NCBI GenBank assembly: GCA_902536065.1
Contig: CACAVZ010000004.1
Location: 1-64,000 of the forward strand
Direction: 5' to 3'
DNA: 64,000 nt
From: an uncultured Synechococcaceae cyanobacterium
GTDB taxonomy: Bacteria > Cyanobacteriota > Cyanobacteriia > PCC-6307 > Cyanobiaceae
A program made the translations under genes and the position numbers. Shown here one piece after another: positions 39,857 to 47,883 of this stretch; within the stretch, counting starts at the first letter, position 1; each line of letters begins with the position of its first letter. Below the pieces are notes generated by a model that had not been told where the DNA came from, ran no database searches, and was given only the letters and a program-made list of their open reading frames with translations.

Positions 39857-40186
39857 TTATCTATTATCTCCAGATCCTCTTATCTTGCCTTTAGCAGCTC
39901 TTAACTTTAATTTCTCAAGGTTTTGTAATGCAACATCCTCTAAATTGAAATTTAATTCTGTACAAAGATTTGATATATACCACAAAACATCTCCCAACTC
40001 TTTTTTAATACCTAATTTTGATTCGTTATCAAATATTCCATTTTTATCTCTTATTACCTTTTTCACTTTTTCTGCTACCTCACCAGCCTCTCCCACTAAA
40101 CCAAGAGTTGGATAAATATTGTTTGAACCTAAATCTGGATATTGTGCTGTTTCTCTAGCTTTTTTCTGATAAGTTTTAAAATCCAT
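39857..40186 (-). CDS. MazG-like nucleotide pyrophosphohydrolase
   Basis: A 109-residue all-alpha NTP pyrophosphatase. The Mg-binding EExxE-type pattern is in GLVGEAGEVAEKVKK (about 29-43), and the second acidic motif is KKELGDVLWYISNLCTELN (about 63-81). It ends with a basic tail RAAKGKIRGSGDNR. This single-domain size fits housecleaning enzymes that hydrolyse odd nucleoside triphosphates; the substrate is unknown. It is divergent from pyk by 61 bases. Confidence 0.88.
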   Translation of the reverse strand: MDFKTYQKKARETAQYPDLGSNNIYPTLGLVGEAGEVAEKVKKVIRDKNGIFDNESKLGIKKELGDVLWYISNLCTELNFNLEDVALQNLEKLKLRAAKGKIRGSGDNR

Positions 40187-40247
40187 GACTTAAATAACTA
40201 ACTTTGGGTATGGTAAATTTATTTATATCTAGCAATATTATCTATAT

Positions 40248-42038
40248 ATGTCGAATATTGATTTAAAAAGAAGAACAAAAATAGTAGCAACTATTGGCCC
40301 TGCAACTCAATCTGAAGAGATAATTACAAATTTAATTAAAGCTGGAGTAACAACATTCAGATTAAATTTCTCACATGGTGATCATAAAGATCATGCTGAG
40401 AGAATAAAAACCATAAGGCAAGTATCAAAAAAGTTAGATATAGATATTGGAATATTGCAAGATCTTCAAGGACCTAAAATACGATTAGGGCGCTTTAAAG
40501 ATGGGCCAGTAAAAGTCAAAAAAGGCGATAAATTCACTCTGACATCAAATGAAGTCGAATGTACAAATACTATTGCAAATGTAACCTACGACAAACTTTC
40601 TCAAGAAGTTAGCGAAGGGAAAAGAATACTTTTAGATGATGGAAAAATAGAAATGATTGTAGAAAAAGTTGATACAAAAGCTAATAATTTGGAGTGCATG
40701 GTAACTGTAGGAGGGGTTCTTTCAAATAATAAAGGTGTAAACTTTCCAGATGTTCAATTATCAGTAAAAGCATTAACAGAAAAAGATAAAGAAGATTTAC
40801 AATTCGGTTTATCTCAAGGAGTTGATTGGATAGCACTAAGTTTCGTAAGAAATCCATCCGATATAAACGACATAAAAGACTTAATAAACAAAAATGGTCA
40901 CTCAACTCCAGTAGTCGCAAAAATAGAAAAATTTGAAGCAATTGATCAAATTGATACTGTATTGCCATTATGTGATGGGGTCATGGTTGCAAGAGGTGAT
41001 TTGGGTGTAGAAATGCCCGCTGAAGAGGTTCCTCTCTTACAAAAGGAGTTAATAAGAAAAGCAAATTCATTAGGAATCCCAATAATTACAGCGACTCAAA
41101 TGCTTGATTCTATGGCTTCGAATCCAAGACCAACTCGTGCTGAGGTTAGTGATGTTGCCAATGCAATTCTGGATGGTACAGATGCTGTTATGCTTTCAAA
41201 CGAAACTGCAGTTGGTGATTATCCTGTAGAGGCAGTTGAAACGATGGCAACCATAGCAAGAAGAATTGAAAGAGATTATCCACTTAAAGCTATTGAGAGC
41301 CACTTACCTAGTACTATCCCAAATGCTATTAGTGCAGCAGTTAGTAATATAGCTAGACAACTTGACGCAGGAGCAATAATTCCTTTAACAAAGTCAGGTT
41401 CTACAGCTCGAAATGTAAGTAAATTCAGACCACCAACACCGATCTTGGCAACTACTACAGAGAGGAGTGTAGCGAGAAGATTACAACTTGTTTGGGGAGT
41501 TACTCCCATAGTTGTTAAAAATGATGAAAGAACAGCAAAAACCTTTAGTTTAGCCATGCAAATTGCACAGGAAATGAGGATTCTAAAACAAGGTGATTTA
41601 GTAGTACAAACGGCAGGTACATTAACTGGTATTAGCGGATCTACAGATTTAATAAAAGTCGGTTTAGTAAGAAAGATTGTTTCAAGAGGAATTTCAATAG
41701 GAGAAATAGGAGTTACAGGTAAAGCGAGAATAATAAAAAATAATCTTGATATGTCCTTAATTTGTCCAGGAGAAATATTATTTGTTCCAAAGGAATTAAT
41801 GGATAATATTCCACTAAGTAAAGATATTGCGGGTATTATAACGAACCAAAATGTTGATGATGTTTACGCTTTGTATAACAAAAATAATAAAAAAGTTTCT
41901 ACAATTTGTAATTTAGATAATATAATTAATCATCAAGTTAGTAATGGAGACCTTATCACATTGCAGCTTAATGAAGGTGTAGTATACATGGGCCAAATTG
42001 AAAATGATGATGCATTAGACAAATATAAATATGTCTAG
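40248..42038 (+). CDS. pyk: Pyruvate kinase with extra C-terminal domain
   Basis: Converts phosphoenolpyruvate and ADP to pyruvate and ATP. The core shows TKIVATIGPATQSEEII, FRLNFSHGDHKDH, the catalytic region VAKIEKFEAIDQID with DGVMVARGDLGVEMP, and ITATQMLDSMASNPRPTRAEVSDVANAILDGTDAVMLSNETA. The usual enzyme ends near residue 475; here about 120 further residues include IGVTGKARIIKN and CPGEILFVPKEL, which resemble the swivelling phosphohistidine domain of PEP-using enzymes, as in Bacillus-type pyruvate kinases. Starts with ATG. The end overlaps the permease gene by 8 bases, opening a five-gene rightward run. Confidence 0.95.
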   Translation: MSNIDLKRRTKIVATIGPATQSEEIITNLIKAGVTTFRLNFSHGDHKDHAERIKTIRQVSKKLDIDIGILQDLQGPKIRLGRFKDGPVKVKKGDKFTLTSNEVECTNTIANVTYDKLSQEVSEGKRILLDDGKIEMIVEKVDTKANNLECMVTVGGVLSNNKGVNFPDVQLSVKALTEKDKEDLQFGLSQGVDWIALSFVRNPSDINDIKDLINKNGHSTPVVAKIEKFEAIDQIDTVLPLCDGVMVARGDLGVEMPAEEVPLLQKELIRKANSLGIPIITATQMLDSMASNPRPTRAEVSDVANAILDGTDAVMLSNETAVGDYPVEAVETMATIARRIERDYPLKAIESHLPSTIPNAISAAVSNIARQLDAGAIIPLTKSGSTARNVSKFRPPTPILATTTERSVARRLQLVWGVTPIVVKNDERTAKTFSLAMQIAQEMRILKQGDLVVQTAGTLTGISGSTDLIKVGLVRKIVSRGISIGEIGVTGKARIIKNNLDMSLICPGEILFVPKELMDNIPLSKDIAGIITNQNVDDVYALYNKNNKKVSTICNLDNIINHQVSNGDLITLQLNEGVVYMGQIENDDALDKYKYV

Positions 42039-43263
42039 GAATATCTCAATAAAAGAAGCCTTAGGTATGGCTACAAAAACTTTAGTATCGAACAAATTGA
42101 GAAGTTCGTTAACAATGTTAGGGATAATTATTGGAAATGCATCAGTTATTACACTTGTTGGACTTGGAAGAGGAGCTCAAACATTAGCAAAAAACCAATT
42201 AAGTAATTTAGGTGCAAATGTTTTATTCATTGTTCCTGGAAACAATGACACAAGAAGAAGAGGTATTTCATTCCCTAAAAACCTGGTTTTAGAAGATTCA
42301 ATAGCAATAAGTAATCAAGTTCCAACAGTTAAAAAAGTTGCTCCTCAAATCTCGGCTAATGAAATTGTTCAATCGAATTCTAAAAGCCTAAATATTTCAA
42401 TTGCAGGAGTTACTCCTGAATTTCTTGAGGTAAGAAGCTTTGAAGTAGATAAAGGAAGATTCATATCAAAAAGTGATGTTAATAGTGGAAGAAGTTACGT
42501 AGTAATAGGTCCTGATCTTAATGATGAATTTTTCAAAGATAAATCTTCATCACTAGGTAAAAAAATCAGAATTAAAGATCATACATATGAAATCATCGGA
42601 ATATTAAGACCAAAAGGGGCTGTATTTGGAAGTAATCAAGATAAAAATGCTTATATTCCATTAACTACCATGGTAAATAGGATTACTGGCAAGGATCCAA
42701 CATATGGTGTAAGTTTAAGCTTCATTAGTGTTGAAGCGATAAATAAAAACGCAACCAGTGCCGCTAAATTTCAAATAACTAACTTATTAAGACAAAGACA
42801 CAAAATAATAAGAGATGATGACTTTGCCGTTAGATCACAGGAAGACGCATTGAATATAGTAACCAACATAACAAGTGGACTAACATTTTTATTGGCAGGT
42901 ATTGGCGCAGTATCACTGGTTGTTGGAGGAATAGGAATCATGAATATTATGCTCGTTTCTGTTAGCGAAAGGACTGAGGAAATTGGTCTTAGGAAAGCAA
43001 TAGGAGCTAAACAGTCAGATATATTGATTCAATTTTTAATTGAAGCATTGATTTTATCTACAATTGGAGGATTAATAGGAACAACAACTGGATTATCAGG
43101 TGTTTTTCTTTTATCTCTGTTAACTCCACTTCCTGCCACTGTAGGAATTACTACAACTTTTTCCACCATGATCATATCAGGATCAATAGGCTTGATCTTC
43201 GGCGTTTTACCCGCAAAAAGAGCCTCTAAATTAGATCCAATTGTTGCATTGAGAAGTTTATAA
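42031..43263 (+). CDS. MacB-like ABC transporter permease
   Basis: A 410-residue permease of the MacB/FtsX type. A cytoplasmic start (IKEALGMATKTLVSNKLRSSLTMLGIIIG) leads into membrane helix 1 (about 22-44), a large periplasmic domain (about 50-280), then three helices near 287-315, 335-365 and 372-400, with the family motif SVSERTEEIGLRKAIGAKQSDI between them. No ATP-binding subunit is beside it, so its partner must be encoded elsewhere. The cargo is unknown; relatives export peptides, lipoproteins or glycolipids. ATG overlaps the end of pyk by 8 bases. Confidence 0.9.
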   Translation: MSRNISIKEALGMATKTLVSNKLRSSLTMLGIIIGNASVITLVGLGRGAQTLAKNQLSNLGANVLFIVPGNNDTRRRGISFPKNLVLEDSIAISNQVPTVKKVAPQISANEIVQSNSKSLNISIAGVTPEFLEVRSFEVDKGRFISKSDVNSGRSYVVIGPDLNDEFFKDKSSSLGKKIRIKDHTYEIIGILRPKGAVFGSNQDKNAYIPLTTMVNRITGKDPTYGVSLSFISVEAINKNATSAAKFQITNLLRQRHKIIRDDDFAVRSQEDALNIVTNITSGLTFLLAGIGAVSLVVGGIGIMNIMLVSVSERTEEIGLRKAIGAKQSDILIQFLIEALILSTIGGLIGTTTGLSGVFLLSLLTPLPATVGITTTFSTMIISGSIGLIFGVLPAKRASKLDPIVALRSL

Positions 43264-43278
43264 ATAGATTTCATTATC

Positions 43279-43854
43279 ATGCTCAATTTTTATAAATTAA
43301 TTGAGATACTGATAAACCTTCAAGTACTGGTAATAACATCAATGTTACCTGTATATATCCCAATGCAGTTTATCGATAAATCTAGTAATAGTTTTGAGAT
43401 ACCGATAACATGGCAGATTCCAACTATAATCCTACTAACACTTATTTTTCATAAAAAAGTTGTTTTAAGAGCACTTTTTATATATTTAATTTTAGGTTTG
43501 TTTATAGCTCCAGTCTTTCATCAAGGAGGATCATTAGGATATTTGCTTACTCCGAATTTTGGTTATTTATTAGGTTTATATCCATTAATCAAAATAATTG
43601 ATAATTTAAATACTAGAAAAAAAATAAATATTGGTAACTTTTTAATAAATGGATTTATAGCTATAGGAGCTTTGCATTTAACGGGAATATTTTATAACTT
43701 TATACAAATTATATTTTTCAGTCAATTTAATATATTTTTATATAATTTAGGGAAATACTCTGTAGGTAAAATTGGATATCATTTACTAATGCTTTTACCA
43801 TTATTATTAGTTATTAAACCAATTACAAATTTTAAAAAAGTAAATAATGATTAA
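43279..43854 (+). CDS. bioY: BioY family biotin transporter component
   Basis: A 191-residue membrane protein with about five or six hydrophobic segments. The BioY signature is visible in LPVYIPMQF near the start and in FIAPVFHQGGSLGYLLTPNFGYLLGLYPL (about 77-105), corresponding to the family GxxGxGYLxGPTGGYLxG region. BioY is the substrate-binding S component of energy-coupling-factor biotin uptake and may act without its ATPase module. The rest is very A/T rich and diverged, so substrate is a family inference. It starts 15 bases after the permease and overlaps lspA by 8 bases. Confidence 0.8.
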   Translation: MLNFYKLIEILINLQVLVITSMLPVYIPMQFIDKSSNSFEIPITWQIPTIILLTLIFHKKVVLRALFIYLILGLFIAPVFHQGGSLGYLLTPNFGYLLGLYPLIKIIDNLNTRKKINIGNFLINGFIAIGALHLTGIFYNFIQIIFFSQFNIFLYNLGKYSVGKIGYHLLMLLPLLLVIKPITNFKKVNND

Positions 43855-44305
43855 TAATATACAAACAAAAATATATTTTCTTTCTTTAAGTATTTTTATT
43901 ATTCTAATAGATCAACTTTCAAAATATTTAATTTTTTATAATTATAAATTATTTATAAATAAAGATTTTCTATTATTCAAATTAGATTTCATTAAAAATT
44001 ATGGGGCAGCTTTTAATATTTTTAGTGGCAATAGAATATTTTTATCTTGTATAAGTATTATTTTTTCAATAATACTTTGTTATATTATATTACGTAAAAA
44101 TACATTAAAATTTATTGATCTATATTCTTATAGCTTTATTCTTGGCGGAACTATTGGTAATGGAATTGATAGAATATTAAGAGGTTTTGTGATTGATTTT
44201 ATAAATTTAAATTTTATAAATTTTCCAGTATTTAATATTGCTGATATATCTATTAATATTGGTTTTATTTTTTTAATTTACAGTATTTTTAAAAGCAAGA
44301 ATTAA
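43847..44305 (+). CDS. lspA: Lipoprotein signal peptidase
   Basis: Removes signal peptides from prolipoproteins after lipid attachment, in the plasma membrane. The 152-residue protein has four hydrophobic segments and the two aspartate motifs: KNYGAAFNIFSGNR (family NxGAAF) followed by GGTIGNGIDRILRGFVIDF, and FNIADISINIG with the second catalytic Asp. Length is normal. It is one of the most A/T-rich genes in the window. ATG overlaps the end of bioY by 8 bases and the GTPase gene starts 1 base after its stop. Confidence 0.94.
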   Translation: MINNIQTKIYFLSLSIFIILIDQLSKYLIFYNYKLFINKDFLLFKLDFIKNYGAAFNIFSGNRIFLSCISIIFSIILCYIILRKNTLKFIDLYSYSFILGGTIGNGIDRILRGFVIDFINLNFINFPVFNIADISINIGFIFLIYSIFKSKN

Positions 44306-44306
44306 T

Positions 44307-45806
44307 ATGAATTACTTTAAATTCAAATATACAAGATATTTTATCTTTATTTTATTTCTATATATTTTATTTTTAATATTGGCAAGGATAATCAATATTT
44401 ATACTATTTTATTTTTACTAATAACTATGTATATCTTTTATGCTATTGATAAAAAATTATTTAAAAAATTAGTTTATAAAGTTATATTCAAGAGTAAAAA
44501 GAATACTCTATCATTCAAAAATACATATGGGGCTGCCAAGATTAGTTTAGAAGGTATAGAGAAAATCAATAAAAAAATTGACGATCAAGTAAAAGTTGAA
44601 CTTTTGAATTATCAAAAAAATAAATTAGAGTCACAATTAAAAACAGGAGATTATAAAGTAACTCTTTTTGGTGCTGGTTCCTCAGGAAAAACATCTATAG
44701 CAAGATCATTATTGAAAAATATTGTCGGAACAACATCAGCAAAAATAGGTACTACAAAGCAAATTAATAGCTATAAAATTCGTATCCCAATTTTAAAAAG
44801 AAACATTAATATAATTGATACTCCAGGATTATTTGAACCCTCAAAATTAGGTGAAGAAAGAGAAAAAGTAACAATTTTACAAGCATCTAATTCTGACTTA
44901 GTTCTTTTTGTATTGGATCAAGACATCAATAAATACGAAAATTATTTAATTAAAGAATTAGTAAAAATAGGAAAAAAAATTATAATCGTACTTAATAAAT
45001 GTGATTTAAGATCTAGAGATGAAAATAAACTCATAAAAGAAAATATAATTTCTATAACTTCTGCTAGAAATAACAAAATTTCTGTTGTTCAAACAATTGC
45101 AGTATCTCGGCAATCACCCTATGCAAAATCACATGCTTTAAATTTAGTTCCAGAGGTAGGAAGTTTATTTAGAGAAATAATTGAAACACTCGACAAAAAT
45201 GGTGAAGAGTTATTGGCAGATAATATCCTTTTTCGATCAAATAAATTGGGTATTAAAAGTAAAAATTTTGTACATGAACAAAGATATTTAATGTCAAATA
45301 AAGTGATTAATAAATATATGTGGATAACAGGTGGAGTAATACTAATTAATCCACTTCCAGCGGTTGATTTTCTTACTACTACATCGGTTAATCTTCAAAT
45401 GATAATGGAATTATCAAAAATATATGAAATAAAGCTTACAAAAAATGATGCAAAAGATTTATCTAAATCATTGCTAAGCGCATTAGCTAAACAAGGAATA
45501 CTTAAGGGGGGGCTTGCTATTATTTCTAATGCTTTAGCTACAAGTATGACTAAAATAATAATTTCCAAATCGATTCAATCAATTACAGCAGGCTGGTTAA
45601 TAAGAATAGTAGGACTAAGTTTGATTGAATATTTTAAAAATGGTCAAGATTGGGGAGATGGAGGGATACAAGAAGTTGTAGACAAGATTTATAAAATAAG
45701 TAAGAGAGAGGATATTTTAAAAAATTTCTTAAGAGAAGCTATATCAAAAATTGAGATAAAAAAGTATTTTAAATCAAATAAAAGTTTGCCTCCATTTACT
45801 ATGTAA
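44307..45806 (+). CDS. Membrane-linked Era-like GTPase with DUF697 domain
   Basis: A 499-residue protein: two membrane helices at the N-terminus (about 10-50), a basic linker, then a GTPase domain with P-loop GAGSSGKTS (about 121-129), switch region DTPGLFEPSKLGEER and guanine-specificity motif NKCD (about 230). The C-terminal third (about 330-430) matches DUF697: GGVILINPLPAVDFLTTTSVNLQMI then LSALAKQGILKGG. Related cyanobacterial proteins lack a proven role; bacterial dynamin-like or YcjF-type functions are only guesses. It is the last gene in the pyk run and its end overlaps the convergent 45-residue gene by 8 bases. Confidence 0.87.
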   Translation: MNYFKFKYTRYFIFILFLYILFLILARIINIYTILFLLITMYIFYAIDKKLFKKLVYKVIFKSKKNTLSFKNTYGAAKISLEGIEKINKKIDDQVKVELLNYQKNKLESQLKTGDYKVTLFGAGSSGKTSIARSLLKNIVGTTSAKIGTTKQINSYKIRIPILKRNINIIDTPGLFEPSKLGEEREKVTILQASNSDLVLFVLDQDINKYENYLIKELVKIGKKIIIVLNKCDLRSRDENKLIKENIISITSARNNKISVVQTIAVSRQSPYAKSHALNLVPEVGSLFREIIETLDKNGEELLADNILFRSNKLGIKSKNFVHEQRYLMSNKVINKYMWITGGVILINPLPAVDFLTTTSVNLQMIMELSKIYEIKLTKNDAKDLSKSLLSALAKQGILKGGLAIISNALATSMTKIIISKSIQSITAGWLIRIVGLSLIEYFKNGQDWGDGGIQEVVDKIYKISKREDILKNFLREAISKIEIKKYFKSNKSLPPFTM

Positions 45807-45936
45807 AATTTGATAATTGATCATTTAGATAAGTTCTGAAATCAAAGATAGTTATAAAAAGTAAGTAAGCGATACAAATTGCTATAGATATAAATCCGGT
45901 TATTAATGCAATAATTTTTGATCTACCGAAATTCAT
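45799..45936 (-). CDS. Small single-helix membrane protein (45 aa), coupled to decarboxylase
   Basis: A 45-residue frame I translated by hand: it starts MNFGRSKIIALITGFISIA, continues with a hydrophobic helix (about 8-31) and ends with a polar tail FDFRTYLNDQLSNFT. The ATG at 45936 overlaps the TGA of the upstream decarboxylase as ATGA, the classic arrangement for coupled translation, and the positive N-terminus with one membrane segment is typical of genuine small membrane proteins. Its 3' end overlaps the convergent GTPase gene by 8 bases. It is too short for most gene callers. No function is known to me. Confidence 0.68.
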   Translation of the reverse strand: MNFGRSKIIALITGFISIAICIAYLLFITIFDFRTYLNDQLSNFT

Positions 45937-47327
45937 TGAAAATCATCTAATAATTTCAAAAGTTCCTCAATATGAGAATTGTTTGTATTGTAGTTTCCCA
46001 TCACAACCCGTAAAAAATATTTACCTTTAAATTTTGGTCTTGAAAGCATAAAATTACTTCTCAATAGTTCATTAACTTTAGTTTTAGTCCATAAATCCGT
46101 GTCTTTTGGGGCTAGTCCCTTTGGAATGAATGAAACAATATGTAAGGGACCTGAATATATTTCAAATTTATTTTTACTAATATTTTTCATAAAAAAGTCT
46201 TTTCTTTTTATTGATGATCCTAATATGTCTTCTACTCCTTTCAGACCTAAAAAACGTAAACCAAGCCATAGTTTTATAATTTCTGCAGGCCTAGAACCTT
46301 GTATTCCTATTTCCCCTCTATTTACGATACCTTCCTTCGATGATATGTATGGAAGTCCAGTTGAAAATGTATTTTCTAAAGTACTCATATCTGAAACCAA
46401 TAACAAGGATGATGTCTTTGTAATCCCAATTATTTTTTGAGGATTTATTGTTATTGAATTAGCCTGATTTATTTTATTTAAACCCTCAATTTGAATAGAA
46501 GTTAAAGCAAAAACTCCTCCAATGGAGCCATCGATATGCAACCATATATTTCTTTCTTTGCAAATATCACTTATATCCTTAATAGGATCAATCGCTCCTC
46601 TTACAGTTGTTCCTAATGTTGCAACAATGGCAAAGACTTTTTTATTTTCTATTAAACATTGATCTAAAGAATTTTTTAGATTATGTATATCCATACAACC
46701 TTTATAGTCAGTCTTAATCTTGACTAGATTTGTATCATTGAGACCCATAATTCTTGTACATTTTATGAAGGAAGAATGAGCATCTTCACTTACTAGTAAT
46801 ACAGAATTAGGATCTGAACCTAATCCAGCATTATGTCGAGCTGCTATAAGTGCATTTAAATTACTCAAAGTACCTCCACTTGCGGCAATGCCTCCCGAAG
46901 AATTATTGAACCCTATTTTCTTAGAAAACCATTTGCATAATGAGTTTTCAAGCAAAGTCACACTTGGAGATAACTCGTAAGCAAGAAGATTATTATTTAA
47001 ACCAGCAGCAATTAAGTCTCCTAAAATTGAAAAAATTAAAGGTGGGGGATCAAGGTGAGCTAATGAGCCAGGATGAACCGGATTAAATGAATTAGTTAAA
47101 AGGTATTCAATCTCAGAAAACAAATCTTCTGCAGAATCACCTTCGTCCCCAGGCATAATGCATTTGAAATTTTCATCAAATGATAATGGACCATAATTTT
47201 CAGCATTAGTAAACCATTTACAAAGACTTTGACTTGCTCTATTTAAAAGGATATTCAAATCGTCGTTAGTCCCTAAATAAGAAGGGAAATATATATTTTT
47301 ATCATTAATTAAGTCTTCAGCCATCAT
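45933..47327 (-). CDS. Group II pyridoxal-dependent decarboxylase
   Basis: A 464-residue PLP enzyme of the group II decarboxylase family (glutamate, 2,4-diaminobutyrate, tyrosine and aromatic amino acid decarboxylases). Visible landmarks are HPGSLAHLDPPPLIFSILGDLIAAGLNNN, SGGIAASGGTLSNLNALIAARHN (cofactor site, about 145-165), ATLGTTVRGAIDPI, HIDGSIGGVFAL (Asp for the pyridine nitrogen) and the lysine region SITINPQKIIGITKTSS. The usual DSHKW around the lysine reads TINPQK, so it is a divergent member and the substrate is uncertain. It is divergent from tadA and coupled at its stop to the 45-residue protein. Confidence 0.88.
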   Translation of the reverse strand: MMAEDLINDKNIYFPSYLGTNDDLNILLNRASQSLCKWFTNAENYGPLSFDENFKCIMPGDEGDSAEDLFSEIEYLLTNSFNPVHPGSLAHLDPPPLIFSILGDLIAAGLNNNLLAYELSPSVTLLENSLCKWFSKKIGFNNSSGGIAASGGTLSNLNALIAARHNAGLGSDPNSVLLVSEDAHSSFIKCTRIMGLNDTNLVKIKTDYKGCMDIHNLKNSLDQCLIENKKVFAIVATLGTTVRGAIDPIKDISDICKERNIWLHIDGSIGGVFALTSIQIEGLNKINQANSITINPQKIIGITKTSSLLLVSDMSTLENTFSTGLPYISSKEGIVNRGEIGIQGSRPAEIIKLWLGLRFLGLKGVEDILGSSIKRKDFFMKNISKNKFEIYSGPLHIVSFIPKGLAPKDTDLWTKTKVNELLRSNFMLSRPKFKGKYFLRVVMGNYNTNNSHIEELLKLLDDFQ

Positions 47328-47367
47328 ATAAGATATCTATTAATAAGTCTATTCTCAATATTGTTAA

Positions 47368-47883
47368 ATGAGATATATTTTTGAAAATAGAAATAGTAAT
47401 CAAGATCAAAAGAAAGAAACAAAAAATGCAAAATATACTATATGGATGAATTCGATATTAAGAAGATCAAAAGAAATTGGAAAAGCAGAGTTACCAATCT
47501 GTTCAATAATTTTGGATGAAAGAGGAAGATGTATCGGGAGAGGTGTTAACAAAAGGAATATAAATAAAGATCCATTAGGTCATGCTGAAATAATGGCACT
47601 TAGGCAGGCATCTCTAATTAAAAATGATTGGAGATTTAATGAATGTACTATTATCACAAATTTAGAACCTTGTACTATGTGTTCTTCTGCTCTTATTCAA
47701 GCACGGATGGGTAAAGTTATTTTTGGGGCATATGATAAGAAAAGAGGTGGATTGGGTGGTTCAATTGACTTGTCAAAACATAAAAGTGCTCATCATAAAA
47801 TGGAAATAATTGGCGGCATTCTAGAAGATGAATGTAGTCAAGTTTTACAGATTTGGTTCAAAAACTTGAGGAATCAAAAATAG
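47368..47883 (+). CDS. tadA: tRNA-specific adenosine deaminase
   Basis: Deaminates A34 of tRNA-Arg(ACG) to inosine, allowing one tRNA to read several CGN codons. The 171-residue zinc enzyme has the catalytic HAEIMAL (about 72-78) and PCTMCSSALIQARMGKVIFGAYDKKRGGLGG (about 100-130). Residues 1-25 are an Asn/Gln/Lys-rich extension before the deaminase fold. Its start is divergent from the decarboxylase by 40 bases. The last 26 bases overlap the 3' end of the convergent aminotransferase gene. Confidence 0.94.
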   Translation: MRYIFENRNSNQDQKKETKNAKYTIWMNSILRRSKEIGKAELPICSIILDERGRCIGRGVNKRNINKDPLGHAEIMALRQASLIKNDWRFNECTIITNLEPCTMCSSALIQARMGKVIFGAYDKKRGGLGGSIDLSKHKSAHHKMEIIGGILEDECSQVLQIWFKNLRNQK

